From: JBBQER01 sp052148155
GTDB taxonomy: Bacteria; Actinomycetota; Acidimicrobiia; IMCC26256; PALSA-610
Assembly: GCA_052148155.1 (NCBI GenBank)
Contig: JBKQIY010000114.1
Location: 1 to 43,510, forward strand
Reading direction: 5' to 3'
Length of the DNA: 43,510 nt
Shown: one piece after another, positions 7,031 to 15,437 of the stretch
How the letters are laid out: each line of letters starts with the position of its first letter
Numbering within the stretch: position 1 is the first letter of the stretch
Translations under genes and position numbers: made by a program
Notes under the pieces: model-generated
What the model saw: the letters and a program-made list of their open reading frames with translations, nothing else
Databases searched by the model: none
What the model was told of the DNA's origin: nothing

Positions 7031-8053
7031 TTATTCGATCGGCACGACCGGGCGGGCGTCCGAGTCGAGCTGGTGGAGGTACTCGCTGATCCCGTACCCA
7101 GTTCGGCCCTCGTAGGTCCAGCGTGCGAGACCTTCGTTGACGATCGTCGCGTCGGGCCGAATCCCGGCCGGGCCAGGCGACACGCGCAGCACGTCGGCGT
7201 GCAGCTCGTGGACGCGGCCAAGTTTGTCGGTCGCATGCACGCGGGTGGTGGTGTGGGTCACACCGTCGTCGGCGAGGTCGCTCGTGACCTTCCATTCGCG
7301 GATACTGGTGTGGGCGCCGTCCTTCCACACCCATCCGCGGTGCAGGTCACCTGCGTCGGTGCCAATCCTGATCCCACCGAAGTGGACGCCGGGATCCACG
7401 GTCGGGTCGTCGCCTCCGATGTTGATCGAGAACCAGCGCCACATCTTGGGTCCGCCCCAACGGCGAGGTCCCCACGACTTGTCACGATTGCCGCGCGCGT
7501 CGACCAGGTCGTGGCGCACACCGTCGGCTTCGATCCAACCCGTCCAACGCCCGGCCTGTTCGAGATGACCCTTGCCGACGCTGGCGCTGGTTGCCGCGCT
7601 CGCTCCGCTGCGTTCATTTCCTTTGGCCTCGCCAGTTTGGCCGTCGACACCGACCGCGGGTGTGAGCGCATCGAAGGTGAGGTCGAGTGCGAGATGCGTG
7701 GGACGGGGCGTGACGGATGCGTCCGCGAGGTCGCGTGCCTGCGCGTCGACTTCGGCGGTGAGCCGCCAGCGGGTGAGCGGCTCGACCCGCTGATAGGAGA
7801 TTCCGCCGACGTCGAGGTCGACGTCGACCATCTCCTTTTGCTCCTTCACGGCAATCACGTGCGCGAATTGGTTGTCTGGGAGCCACACCGACAGGCCGAC
7901 GTCCATCGTGCCTTCGTTGGGTCGCACGCCGATGCGCGTGAACAATCCCGCATCGGCCACCGGGCAGTACGCGTTGAAGTAGTAGCTCTCCGACCAGGCG
8001 GTGTCGCCTTCGACGGGATGGGCGAAGTCATGACTGGCATCCAGAATCGGCAT
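7031..8053 (-). CDS. DUF7064/DUF7065-type lipocalin-like protein
   Basis: The 340-residue product resembles actinobacterial proteins built from two beta-rich, AttH/CrtC-like lipocalin halves (DUF7065 then DUF7064). It begins MPILDASHDFAHPVEGD with a downstream WSESYYFNAY segment, a typical family opening, and carries the diagnostic GNRDKSWGPRRW loop at mid-protein followed by WRWFSINIGG. CrtC-like relatives add water to carotenoid double bonds; members of this uncharacterised branch are often found near lipid or steroid metabolism genes, but no substrate can be assigned here. The frame extends upstream to 8266, but that part is Arg-rich and overlaps the next gene; ATG 8053 is chosen. The stop of the upstream flavoenzyme lies 160 bp away on the same strand. 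Confidence 0.75.
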   Translation of the reverse strand: MPILDASHDFAHPVEGDTAWSESYYFNAYCPVADAGLFTRIGVRPNEGTMDVGLSVWLPDNQFAHVIAVKEQKEMVDVDLDVGGISYQRVEPLTRWRLTAEVDAQARDLADASVTPRPTHLALDLTFDALTPAVGVDGQTGEAKGNERSGASAATSASVGKGHLEQAGRWTGWIEADGVRHDLVDARGNRDKSWGPRRWGGPKMWRWFSINIGGDDPTVDPGVHFGGIRIGTDAGDLHRGWVWKDGAHTSIREWKVTSDLADDGVTHTTTRVHATDKLGRVHELHADVLRVSPGPAGIRPDATIVNEGLARWTYEGRTGYGISEYLHQLDSDARPVVPIE

Positions 8054-8213
8054 GGCCCGAAGGTACTCAATTGTGAGCTTCGGCCGTCCGGGGTCCGACT
8101 TCCGGGCCGGGCGATAGCGCAGCTCGGCGCAAGAGCACGCCGACAAAGAGTGGCGGCGGGCCCGACGCGTCGGCGGTCGTCCGACGTCGGCCTCTGTCGA
8201 GTGTCGGATCCGG

Positions 8214-9569
8214 TCAGCTCGAGGCGAGGACTTCGGCCGCGGCCCGCTCGCCACTCGCGAGTGCACCGTCCATGTATCCGCTCCACACGCTGGCTGTCTC
8301 GGTCCCGGCCCAGTGGATGCGTCCGATCGGTTCGCGTAGCACCGGCCCGAACTGGGTCAGCACACCCGGCGCCATGTGCGCGCCGTAGCAACCGCGGGTC
8401 CATTCTTCGGCCGACCAGTCCTGCTCGATCACCTCGACCGGCTTCGCGGCACGTTTGCCGAAATAGCACGCGAGCGAGGCGAGCACCGCGCGTCTGCGCT
8501 CCGATGGGTCGAGACGACCGAAGATGCGGGCTTGCGCGCCTTCGAGGAAACAGACGATCACGCCTGGGCGGCCGGACGGCGGCGAGTTGTCGAACGTGAA
8601 CTTGATCGGCGAACGGTCACCGGCCGCCTGGCCGGTCAATCCCTGCGCCCGCCAGAACGGCTCGTCGTAGATGACATTGATCTTGATCACCGAACCGGCC
8701 GGCATCTTCTGAGTGAGCAGGTCGCGCCGCGCGGGGAGTAACGGCTCATAGGCGATGCGACCGGCGAGCACCGGTGGGATCGCGACGATCGCGCGACGCG
8801 CATGTACCTCGAACCCGTCGGCGTCGACGACGACGGCGGTGGCGTCCTGGACGATGCGCCGGACCGGCGCACCGAAGCGCACCGTGTCGGCCAACGTCTT
8901 CGCCAGACGTTGCGCGATGAGCTGGGTTCCACCCACGACCCGATCCTGTTGCGCGGCGTTGCGTACACCGATCAGGCTGTTCACGCCACCACCGGCGTGC
9001 GTGTACGCGAGCGCGTACAGCAACGAGAAATCTTGCGGTTCAGCTGCGAACACCGCTTCGGAGAACACTTCCCAGAAGAAGCGGGCGCTCGCAGTACGTG
9101 TGTTGTGCCGCACCCACGTCGCGAACGTCTCCTCGTCCCAGCGTTCGGCTCGTTCGGCCGCCCACGGCGCTTCGAGCGGCACCCGTTTGGCCATCCGGTC
9201 GAAACGCAGCTGCGACTGGCCGAGGTCGACGAGCGCCGCGGCCGGCAGCGGCGGGATCTCGCCGGTGTAGCGTTTGACCCGGCCGTGCAGATCGAGGATG
9301 TGTTCACCCTCGTTGTAGGTGGGGAACGTCTCGAGACCGAGCTCGGCGACGAGCTTGTTCACGCGCAGCTGCGCGGGCCCGATCCATTCGCCGCCGAGCT
9401 CGACGACGTCACCGTTGCCGAGGTCGTGGTTCAGCACCCGTCCGCCGACGCGGCCGCGGGCTTCGAGCACCACCGCGTGCGAACCCGCCGCGCCGAGCGA
9501 CCGAGCCGCCGACAAGCCGGCGAGACCGGCTCCGACCACGACGACATCGGTGTCCAACCGTTGACTCAT
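8214..9569 (-). CDS. Flavin monoamine oxidase (MAO-like)
   Basis: FAD enzyme of the amine oxidase family that would oxidise a primary or secondary amine to an imine with release of H2O2. The 451-residue protein starts at ATG 9569 and shows the FAD-binding GAGLAG motif (13-18), the GGRV loop (42-45), and a C-terminal block close to animal MAO. K296 in GSVIK corresponds to the conserved flavin-N5 lysine. C394 in RGCYG aligns with the cysteine that forms the 8-alpha-S-cysteinyl FAD bond in MAO-A/B, and Y395 and Y432 (WSGYMDGA) align with the aromatic cage. Covalent flavin attachment is thus plausible. Other annotations (putrescine or tyramine oxidase) cannot be excluded. No MAO-type C-terminal membrane anchor is present. 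Confidence 0.92.
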   Translation of the reverse strand: MSQRLDTDVVVVGAGLAGLSAARSLGAAGSHAVVLEARGRVGGRVLNHDLGNGDVVELGGEWIGPAQLRVNKLVAELGLETFPTYNEGEHILDLHGRVKRYTGEIPPLPAAALVDLGQSQLRFDRMAKRVPLEAPWAAERAERWDEETFATWVRHNTRTASARFFWEVFSEAVFAAEPQDFSLLYALAYTHAGGGVNSLIGVRNAAQQDRVVGGTQLIAQRLAKTLADTVRFGAPVRRIVQDATAVVVDADGFEVHARRAIVAIPPVLAGRIAYEPLLPARRDLLTQKMPAGSVIKINVIYDEPFWRAQGLTGQAAGDRSPIKFTFDNSPPSGRPGVIVCFLEGAQARIFGRLDPSERRRAVLASLACYFGKRAAKPVEVIEQDWSAEEWTRGCYGAHMAPGVLTQFGPVLREPIGRIHWAGTETASVWSGYMDGALASGERAAAEVLASS

Positions 9570-9880
9570 ACGTTCGTTGACCCCGCCTCTCGGCGGCAAT
9601 CCGCCACGCCGCCGGGACGGACACTAACTGCGGACGGGCCGGATGCGCACGGCCACCGGCCCCGGGCAGACTCCGACCAACTCGCAGCCTGGCCGACTGG
9701 GGGACGGCAACGGCGGCACATCCGGACTCAAGATTGGAGGCGCCGCCGGACCTGAAGCCGAGCGCGTACCGCGGTGTCCGCCACTCGTACGGCTCGGATG
9801 ACGACCCGTGAGGTCGACGTGAGGTCGCACGGGTGTTGGTCGCGTCGCCGTCCTCGCAGACCTCACGTTACGATCCCGCG
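9570..9880. other. Divergent promoter region between the amine oxidase and bioB
   Basis: These 311 bp separate oppositely transcribed genes and should hold both promoters. No BirA/BioQ-like palindrome, terminator or small gene is evident by eye. Confidence 0.4.
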
Positions 9881-10948
9881 ATGGCCACGCTGTCGATCGT
9901 CACCGCCGAACGTGCCCTGCTCGACGATCACCGTCGACTGACCCGCGACGAAGCGCTCGCGCTCGCGCAACTCCCGATCGACGAGCTCCCGTCGCTGATC
10001 GCGCTCGCCCACCAGGTGCGGCTGGCCTGGTGCGGGCCCACAGTGGAACTGGAAAGCCTGATCAACGCGAAGTCGGGCGCGTGTCCGGAAGACTGCGCGT
10101 TCTGTTCGCAGTCGGTCCGGTTCCACACCGGTGTCGACGTGTTCGCGTTCGTCGACGTCGACGAGATCCTCGCTGCGGCACGTGCGACACGCGACGCCGG
10201 CGCGACCCAGTTCTGTATCGTCGTCGCGGTCCGGGGACCGGAGGAACGGCTCCTGCGACGCGTCATCGACGCGGTCGGGCAAGTCCAACGCGAAACCGGC
10301 CTTGAAGTCGCGTGCTCACTCGGACTTCTGCAGCCGGAACAGGCCGAACGGCTCGCCGCCGCGGGTGTCCGCCGGTACAACCACAACCTCGAAACATGCC
10401 GGGAGCTTTTCCCGCAGATCTGCACGACGCATAGCTACGACGATCGGGTCGCGACCGCGCAGCTCGCGCGCGACGCAGGGATGGAGCTGTGCTGCGGCGG
10501 CATTGTCGGCATGGGCGAGACGCTCGACCAACGGGTCGATTTCGCATTCGAGCTGGCCGAGCTCGAACCGTGCGAGGTGCCTATCAACTTGCTCGACCCG
10601 CGTCCGGGAACGCCGCTCGGCGACCGGCCGACGCTCAGCCCGCGCGAGGCGCTACAAGCCATCGCGCTGTTTCGACTGATTCTCCCGTCGGCGTGGCTGC
10701 GCCTGGCGGGCGGTCGGGAACGCGTGCTCGGCGAGCTTCAAGGCATGGGGCTCGTCGCGGGCGCGAACGCGCTGATCGTCGGGAACTACCTGACGACGAT
10801 CGGCCGTTCACCGGAACAAGACCACGCGCTGCTCGACGCGCTGGGTATGCCGGTGGCCGATGGGCCAGGTGAGGGTCGCTTCATCGTGGATGCGGACGGC
10901 TCGCACGCGCGGCCGGCCCGACGTTCGATACCGCTGGCGGTGGAGTAA
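9881..10948 (+). CDS. bioB: Biotin synthase
   Basis: Radical-SAM enzyme that inserts sulfur into dethiobiotin, the last step of biotin synthesis. The 355-residue product has the radical-SAM cysteine motif C68-x3-C72-x2-C75 (CPEDCAFC) for the [4Fe-4S] cluster. It also has the ligands of the sacrificial [2Fe-2S] cluster: C112 (TQFCIV), C145 (VACSLG), C204 (ELCCGG) and R279 (AGGRE), equivalent to E. coli C97, C128, C188 and R260. The YNHNLET motif is present. ATG 9881 is selected because upstream in-frame codons look non-coding. No other biotin genes flank it; the gene is monocistronic and converges on the histidine phosphatase gene with only 8 bp between. Confidence 0.97.
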   Translation: MATLSIVTAERALLDDHRRLTRDEALALAQLPIDELPSLIALAHQVRLAWCGPTVELESLINAKSGACPEDCAFCSQSVRFHTGVDVFAFVDVDEILAAARATRDAGATQFCIVVAVRGPEERLLRRVIDAVGQVQRETGLEVACSLGLLQPEQAERLAAAGVRRYNHNLETCRELFPQICTTHSYDDRVATAQLARDAGMELCCGGIVGMGETLDQRVDFAFELAELEPCEVPINLLDPRPGTPLGDRPTLSPREALQAIALFRLILPSAWLRLAGGRERVLGELQGMGLVAGANALIVGNYLTTIGRSPEQDHALLDALGMPVADGPGEGRFIVDADGSHARPARRSIPLAVE

Positions 10949-10956
10949 CGCCTCGA

Positions 10957-11544
10957 TCAGGTTTCGAGGTGCGCGCCGTCGTTGAACGATGCGAGGTAAC
11001 CGCTTCCGTCGGGACGAGCGCCGATCACGGTGATGGTCGCGAGTCCGAGCTGCATACGCCACGTTGCACGCTCGTCGACGCCGAGGGCCCAACCGACCGC
11101 GGCCTTGATGGGCGACACATGGCTGACCGCGACGGTGCGACCTTCCGACGCGAGCCAGTCGCGGCAGAACAACTCGATCCGTGCCGTGACTGCGACGAGG
11201 CTTTCACCTCCGGGCGGGGAAAAGTTCGGGTCGGCCTGCCACGCCGACCAGGTTTCGGGCGGGATCTCGGCCAGCGGCCGTCCGTCCCATTTGCCGTAGT
11301 CGAGTTCGATGAGACGATCGTCAAGCTCGACCGGACAGCCGCTTACTTCGGCGATGGCGGCCGCGGTCTGGCGGGCCCGCAGCAACGGACTCGACAACAC
11401 TCGTGCGATCGTCCCCGACCCGAGCCGCGACGCGAGCCGCGAGGCCTGTCCGACGCCGCGCTCGGAGAGTGCAAGGTCGGCGCGACCTTGCAGCCGGCCT
11501 TGGCTGTTGTGCGCGGTCTCGCCGTGACGCACGAACGAGATCAT
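10957..11544 (-). CDS. Histidine phosphatase (phosphoglycerate mutase / CobC-like)
   Basis: A 195-residue enzyme of the histidine phosphatase superfamily: catalytic H7 in the RHGE motif (6-9), E80 in LIELDYGKWDG, and the second catalytic H142 in VSHVSP. Such enzymes hydrolyse phosphate esters through a phosphohistidine. The start ATG at 11544 overlaps the upstream stop in ATGA. It is last in a run with RNase HI and a zinc-ribbon protein. In mycobacteria RNase HI and a CobC-like phosphatase are one protein (Rv2228c) encoded beside the zinc-ribbon gene Rv2229c, so this gene probably represents the separate form of that second domain. The physiological substrate is unknown. Confidence 0.88.
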   Translation of the reverse strand: MISFVRHGETAHNSQGRLQGRADLALSERGVGQASRLASRLGSGTIARVLSSPLLRARQTAAAIAEVSGCPVELDDRLIELDYGKWDGRPLAEIPPETWSAWQADPNFSPPGGESLVAVTARIELFCRDWLASEGRTVAVSHVSPIKAAVGWALGVDERATWRMQLGLATITVIGARPDGSGYLASFNDGAHLET

Positions 11545-12029
11545 CGTCCGCCTACTTCGATCGCGAGCCGGCCGGTACGCCAGAAGTCGCGCCGACGGGC
11601 CGGATCGGCGAGACCGAAGCGTGTCCATGCCCACCAGGCGGCGGCGAGTCCGAGCAGTTCCTCGACGATCAGCAACGGCAGCGGTGCGAGTAATGCCACC
11701 CGCGGACGCGCCGCCCCGAACGCGGGCCACCAGAACACGTCCTTATGCGCCCACGACCCGCTCATCACAAGGTTCGTGAACCACCCGATCGGCAGACTCA
11801 GCGCGCGCCGGCGCCGAAGCCGACGCCCGCGACCCGCGGTGGATGCCATTGTGACCGTCAGCACAATGACCGCTGAGAGCAGTGTTTGGGCGTAGGCCTG
11901 CGAACGGAACGGCGCGTCGAGCGCGAGCGGCAAGAGCGCGCCGATCGCGACGAGCCGAAAGTCGAGCCCCGGGCTCTGGAACACGTTCCATACGCCGAAG
12001 ATGGACCCGAACGCGAGCCAGAGCACCAT
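11541..12029 (-). CDS. Small integral membrane protein of unknown function
   Basis: 162 residues with about four to five hydrophobic segments (roughly 1-20, 25-40, 48-65, 80-95 and 108-135) and an Arg-rich loop (about 66-76) that should face the cytoplasm. A WAHKDVFWWP segment sits between the third and last hydrophobic regions. I do not recognise the family. It begins 13 bp after the RNase HI gene and its stop overlaps the phosphatase start by 4 nt (ATGA), so it is probably co-translated with both. It separates two activities that are fused into one protein in mycobacteria. Confidence 0.75.
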   Translation of the reverse strand: MVLWLAFGSIFGVWNVFQSPGLDFRLVAIGALLPLALDAPFRSQAYAQTLLSAVIVLTVTMASTAGRGRRLRRRRALSLPIGWFTNLVMSGSWAHKDVFWWPAFGAARPRVALLAPLPLLIVEELLGLAAAWWAWTRFGLADPARRRDFWRTGRLAIEVGGR

Positions 12030-12042
12030 CAGCGATACACGT

Positions 12043-12495
12043 TCACGTCGCGTCTAACGCGGCGTTGACGAGCGCGTCGGCTTCGGTGTTTTCCTCGCGC
12101 GGCACGTGCGCCAGGTCGGCGATCTCGTATGCCGCGAGGAGCCGGGAGGCGTCGGCGTGGAGCGGTTTGAGGTTCGCGTTCTTCACTCGGTATTCGCCGC
12201 GGAGCTGCTTGATCATCAACAAGGAGTCGGCTCGCACGTGCACGATGCGGGCCCGGAGGTGGGCGACGGCTTCGAGACCTGCGATGAGGGCTCGATATTC
12301 AGCGACGTTGTTGGTGGTGATGCCGATGCATTCGCTGACGGACGCGAGCAGTTCGGGAGGATGGGACGCGGCGTCGTATACGACGGCGCCGACGGCCGAC
12401 GGTCCAGGATTGCCGCGTGAGCCTCCGTCGCAGTAGAGGATCAGCTCGGACACGGTGCGGCTTTGGCCGGCGAACGGGAGACTGGCTTGGGTCAC
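12043..12495 (-). CDS. Ribonuclease HI
   Basis: RNase HI degrades RNA in RNA:DNA hybrids using two metal ions. The 150-residue product contains the complete DEDD set: D23 (YCDGGSRGNPG), E66 (NVAEYRALI), D90 (VRADSLL) and D140 (TEADALVN). The frame is open far upstream into the previous gene, but the GTG at 12495 overlaps the upstream TGA as GTGA and gives a normal N-terminus; a GTG at 12453 is the alternative. It resembles the N-terminal domain of mycobacterial Rv2228c more than E. coli RnhA. It is co-directional with the zinc-ribbon gene upstream and the membrane protein and phosphatase downstream. Confidence 0.93.
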   Translation of the reverse strand: MTQASLPFAGQSRTVSELILYCDGGSRGNPGPSAVGAVVYDAASHPPELLASVSECIGITTNNVAEYRALIAGLEAVAHLRARIVHVRADSLLMIKQLRGEYRVKNANLKPLHADASRLLAAYEIADLAHVPREENTEADALVNAALDAT

Positions 12496-13211
12496 GGAAC
12501 GAGGATCGCGCCGCAGTTGTCGCAGTACCCGACCTGCGTGCCAGCCGCCCGTCGGATCTGTTCCGCTTCGGTGGAAGGGATCGACAGGTGACACGCGGTA
12601 CATGACGTGCCCACGAGCCGAGCGGCGCCCGCACCTTTGTTCTGGGTGCGGCGACGTTGATAGTCGGCGAGCAACGACTCCGGTAGCGATGCCGCCTGGG
12701 TGGCCCACGCTTGGTCTTCGACGGCCAGCTCGGCGTCGATGTCCACCTCGGCGGCCGAGATGAGAGTGCGGAGACGTTCGATTTCGGCGGTCAGCCGGCC
12801 GGACTCGGCTTCGATGGCCGCCAGCTCGGTATCGAGTATCTCGCGCGCTTCCATCACTTCGAGTTCTTGGTCTTCGAGGTCTGAGCGATGACGGTGCAGC
12901 ATGTCGATGTCGGCCTGCATCGCCTGGAGCTCCTTCGGCGAGTTGGTCGTACCGGAGTACAGCCGCGTGTTGACCTCGTCGGCGCGCGACCCGACCGATC
13001 GGGCCTCGTCGTCGAGGCGACGCTCGTCGGCGAGCACGACATCGCGGCGGCCGCGAACATCGCGAGCTTCCGCTTGGCGCGCACGCAGCTGCGCGACGTC
13101 GGCTTCCAACTCGGCGCGTTCGGCAAGTGTGGCGCGCCGATAACGCAAACGGTCCCGCGCGGTGTCATGCTCCTGGACGAGCAGGAGCGCTTCGAGCTCG
13201 TCGGCACTCAT
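12492..13211 (-). CDS. Coiled-coil C4-type zinc-ribbon protein (Rv2229c family)
   Basis: 239 residues. Residues about 1-180 are an almost continuous charged, heptad-rich coiled-coil hairpin broken by the family signature YSGTTNSPKELQAMQ (85-99). A C-terminal zinc ribbon is formed by C204-x2-C207 and C230-x2-C233. The family is conserved across actinobacteria next to RNase HI and is thought to bind nucleic acid or act as a scaffold; its biochemical role is not established. ATG 13211 lies 1 bp after the PBP stop codon, and the stop overlaps the RNase HI start (GTGA). Confidence 0.88.
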   Translation of the reverse strand: MSADELEALLLVQEHDTARDRLRYRRATLAERAELEADVAQLRARQAEARDVRGRRDVVLADERRLDDEARSVGSRADEVNTRLYSGTTNSPKELQAMQADIDMLHRHRSDLEDQELEVMEAREILDTELAAIEAESGRLTAEIERLRTLISAAEVDIDAELAVEDQAWATQAASLPESLLADYQRRRTQNKGAGAARLVGTSCTACHLSIPSTEAEQIRRAAGTQVGYCDNCGAILVP

Positions 13212-13212
13212 A

Positions 13213-15390
13213 TCAGGGCCCTGTCGTCGGCTTGGTCGGAGTGGTCGCCGGCGGTGGGGTCCGCGGCGTCGTGGGGGGCACCGTCACCGGTGGCGGCCGG
13301 CCGAACGGCGACGTCGTCGGTGGCGCGTGGTACGTCGTGGTTGGGACGGTGACCGGCGCAGTCGGTGAGGTCGTGTAGGTCGGCGCCGGCTGGTAGTAGT
13401 ACGCCTCGTTGCCGCGACCCTGCTCGTCGATCTGTTCGGCCCTCGGCCACAGGCTCGCGTCGGGTGGAATGAAGTTGGCGACTGGCACGTTTGTGAGCGC
13501 GGCCTGCATGAACGCGGCCCAAACGTGGGCAGGGTATGTCGCACCGAACACGGAGATGCCACCGACGTCGGTCATCGGGGTTTCCGCGTCGGGGTCGCCC
13601 ATCCACACCGCAGTCGTGATCTGCGGCGTGTAGCCGATGAACCAGGCGTCCTGGTTGGCGTCGGTGGTCCCCGTCTTGCCGGCTGCCGGCCGCCCGATGC
13701 TCAGCCCGGCTGCGGTTCCGTCGGTCAGCACGCCGGTCAGCATTTGCGTCTCGCTGCGCGCGACTTGGGGCGTGAGCACACGGATGCCTTGGCTGTTGTT
13801 CTGGTACAGCACCTTGCCGGTCGGCCCGACGATTTTGGAGACGAACTCGGCCGGGTGCAGGACCCCGTCGGCCGCGATCACCGAGTAGGCCTGCGCCATT
13901 TCGAGCGGGTGTACGCCGTTCGTTCCGAGGGTGGTCGACACGACCGGCTGAAAATTCGACGTGTTGATGCCCATGCGGTTCGCCATCGCGATGACGCGCG
14001 TCACTCCGTCTCGGCCGTAGTTGCCGGGACCGAGCGAAATCTCTGTACGCACGTACGCGCAGTTGTCGGAGATCGCGATCGCTTCGGTGAGTGTCGGATC
14101 GCCGCCGTGGCAGTCGCCGGAGAGTGTGTAGAACGAGCCGCTCCCGCCGCCGGGACCGATCCGCCAGCTCAATGGGCTGCCGCTCACCCGGTCGTCGGGC
14201 GAGTAGCCGCTAGAAAGCGCGGTCGCGAGCGTGATGCCTTTGAACGACGAACCGGCCTGGCGTCCCGGACCGTCGACCGCAGGATCGAATTGGCTGGCGT
14301 CGTAGCCGCGTCCGAACGCGACCGCGCGTACCGCGCCGTTGGTGTTGTCGATCGCGACGAGCGCCGCGGTGAACTGCGACTGGTTTTGCGGAATGATGTT
14401 GGAGATCGCGGCGTTGGCCTCGAACTCCATCACCGGGTCGTAGTTGGTGAAGATGTGCAGGCCGCCCTCGTAGAGGGCTTGCTTGACCTGTGCGGCGGTC
14501 TTGCCGAGCGCATTCGCGGGATCGGCAGGGTCGTAGGGATTCGGGTTCGACAACTGGTCGAGCAATGCGTCGATGTAGTAGCTGCGCTGCGACGGCACCG
14601 GGTAGAAGACCCTCGTCGGCAACGGAGCGGAGTTGGCCGCGGTCTGTTGGCGGACGGTGATGGTGTGTGTCTCGACCATCGCTTGCAGCACCTCGCTGCG
14701 TCGCCGGGCGGCGGCGGCCGGATGCGTGATCGGGTCGAGCGCGGAAGGCGCCTGCACCAGACCGGCGAGCAGTGCGGACTGGGGCAAGGTCAGGTGGACC
14801 ATCGTCTCGTCGAAGTAGCGCTCGGCCGCGACCTCGATGCCGAACGCGTTGTTCCCGAACGAGACGAGGTTGAGGTAGTCCTCGAGGATCTGATTCTTTG
14901 AGAGTTCGTCTTCGAGTCGCATCGCGAGGTCCGCCTCGCGGATCTTGGTCTTGAGGTCGCGTTTGAGACCTTTCGTTAACGTGTTCTTGATCAACTGTTC
15001 TGTGATCGTCGACGCGCCCTGTTCGACGGTTCCGGCGCCGACGTTGCGGAATAGCGCTCGGACCGTTCCGGCCCAGTCGACGCCGTTGTCCTCGTAGAAC
15101 TTGCGGTCTTCGATCGCGAGCACCGCGTCGATGAGCTGCTTGGGCACGTTGCGCAGACTGACCGGGGCCCGGTCGACGTCGAAGAGTGTCGTCATCAAGC
15201 CGCCGTGGCTGTCGAAGACGTACGACCGTTGTGGTTCGGCTTTGAGGCTCACCTCGATCTTGGGCAACGGACTGGTGGCGGCCAGCAGTGCGTGAGAGGC
15301 CGGCACCAAGAGCGCGACGGATGTCGCGAGCGCGGTCGCGCCCAACGCGACGGTCAACACGAAGGTGACGGTGATACGGGCGGCTTTCAC
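13213..15390 (-). CDS. Class A penicillin-binding protein
   Basis: Bifunctional peptidoglycan synthase, 725 residues, inserted by one N-terminal transmembrane helix (about 5-35). The glycosyltransferase (GT51) domain shows EDRKFYEDNGVD (E94, D95), GASTITEQLIKN (126-137) and the K-x-x-x-L-E-D-Y-L-N block (about 165-174). The transpeptidase domain has all three motifs: S381-x-x-K384 (SSFK), S441-D-N443 and K572-T-G-T575. A Pro/Thr-rich extracellular tail of about 60 residues (from about 665) ends the protein, common in actinobacterial PBPs. Translation begins at GTG 15390. Its stop is 1 bp before the zinc-ribbon gene, and the helicase-nuclease gene ends 47 bp upstream, so it may share a transcript with both. 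Confidence 0.95.
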   Translation of the reverse strand: MKAARITVTFVLTVALGATALATSVALLVPASHALLAATSPLPKIEVSLKAEPQRSYVFDSHGGLMTTLFDVDRAPVSLRNVPKQLIDAVLAIEDRKFYEDNGVDWAGTVRALFRNVGAGTVEQGASTITEQLIKNTLTKGLKRDLKTKIREADLAMRLEDELSKNQILEDYLNLVSFGNNAFGIEVAAERYFDETMVHLTLPQSALLAGLVQAPSALDPITHPAAAARRRSEVLQAMVETHTITVRQQTAANSAPLPTRVFYPVPSQRSYYIDALLDQLSNPNPYDPADPANALGKTAAQVKQALYEGGLHIFTNYDPVMEFEANAAISNIIPQNQSQFTAALVAIDNTNGAVRAVAFGRGYDASQFDPAVDGPGRQAGSSFKGITLATALSSGYSPDDRVSGSPLSWRIGPGGGSGSFYTLSGDCHGGDPTLTEAIAISDNCAYVRTEISLGPGNYGRDGVTRVIAMANRMGINTSNFQPVVSTTLGTNGVHPLEMAQAYSVIAADGVLHPAEFVSKIVGPTGKVLYQNNSQGIRVLTPQVARSETQMLTGVLTDGTAAGLSIGRPAAGKTGTTDANQDAWFIGYTPQITTAVWMGDPDAETPMTDVGGISVFGATYPAHVWAAFMQAALTNVPVANFIPPDASLWPRAEQIDEQGRGNEAYYYQPAPTYTTSPTAPVTVPTTTYHAPPTTSPFGRPPPVTVPPTTPRTPPPATTPTKPTTGP

Positions 15391-15437
15391 GGGTCCACCA
15401 GAATGTCACACCAGCGCACCCGGCTCGGGGCGGTGGG

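Noticed and set aside
8054..8266. N-terminal extension of the DUF7064/7065-like protein to 8266
   Set aside because: It overlaps the amine oxidase gene, is Arg/Ser/Pro-rich and lies before the conserved family start at ATG 8053.
9624..9866. 80-codon minus-strand frame between the amine oxidase and bioB
   Set aside because: Pro/Ser/Arg-rich with no start signal, motif or coupling to a neighbour; it occupies a divergent promoter region.
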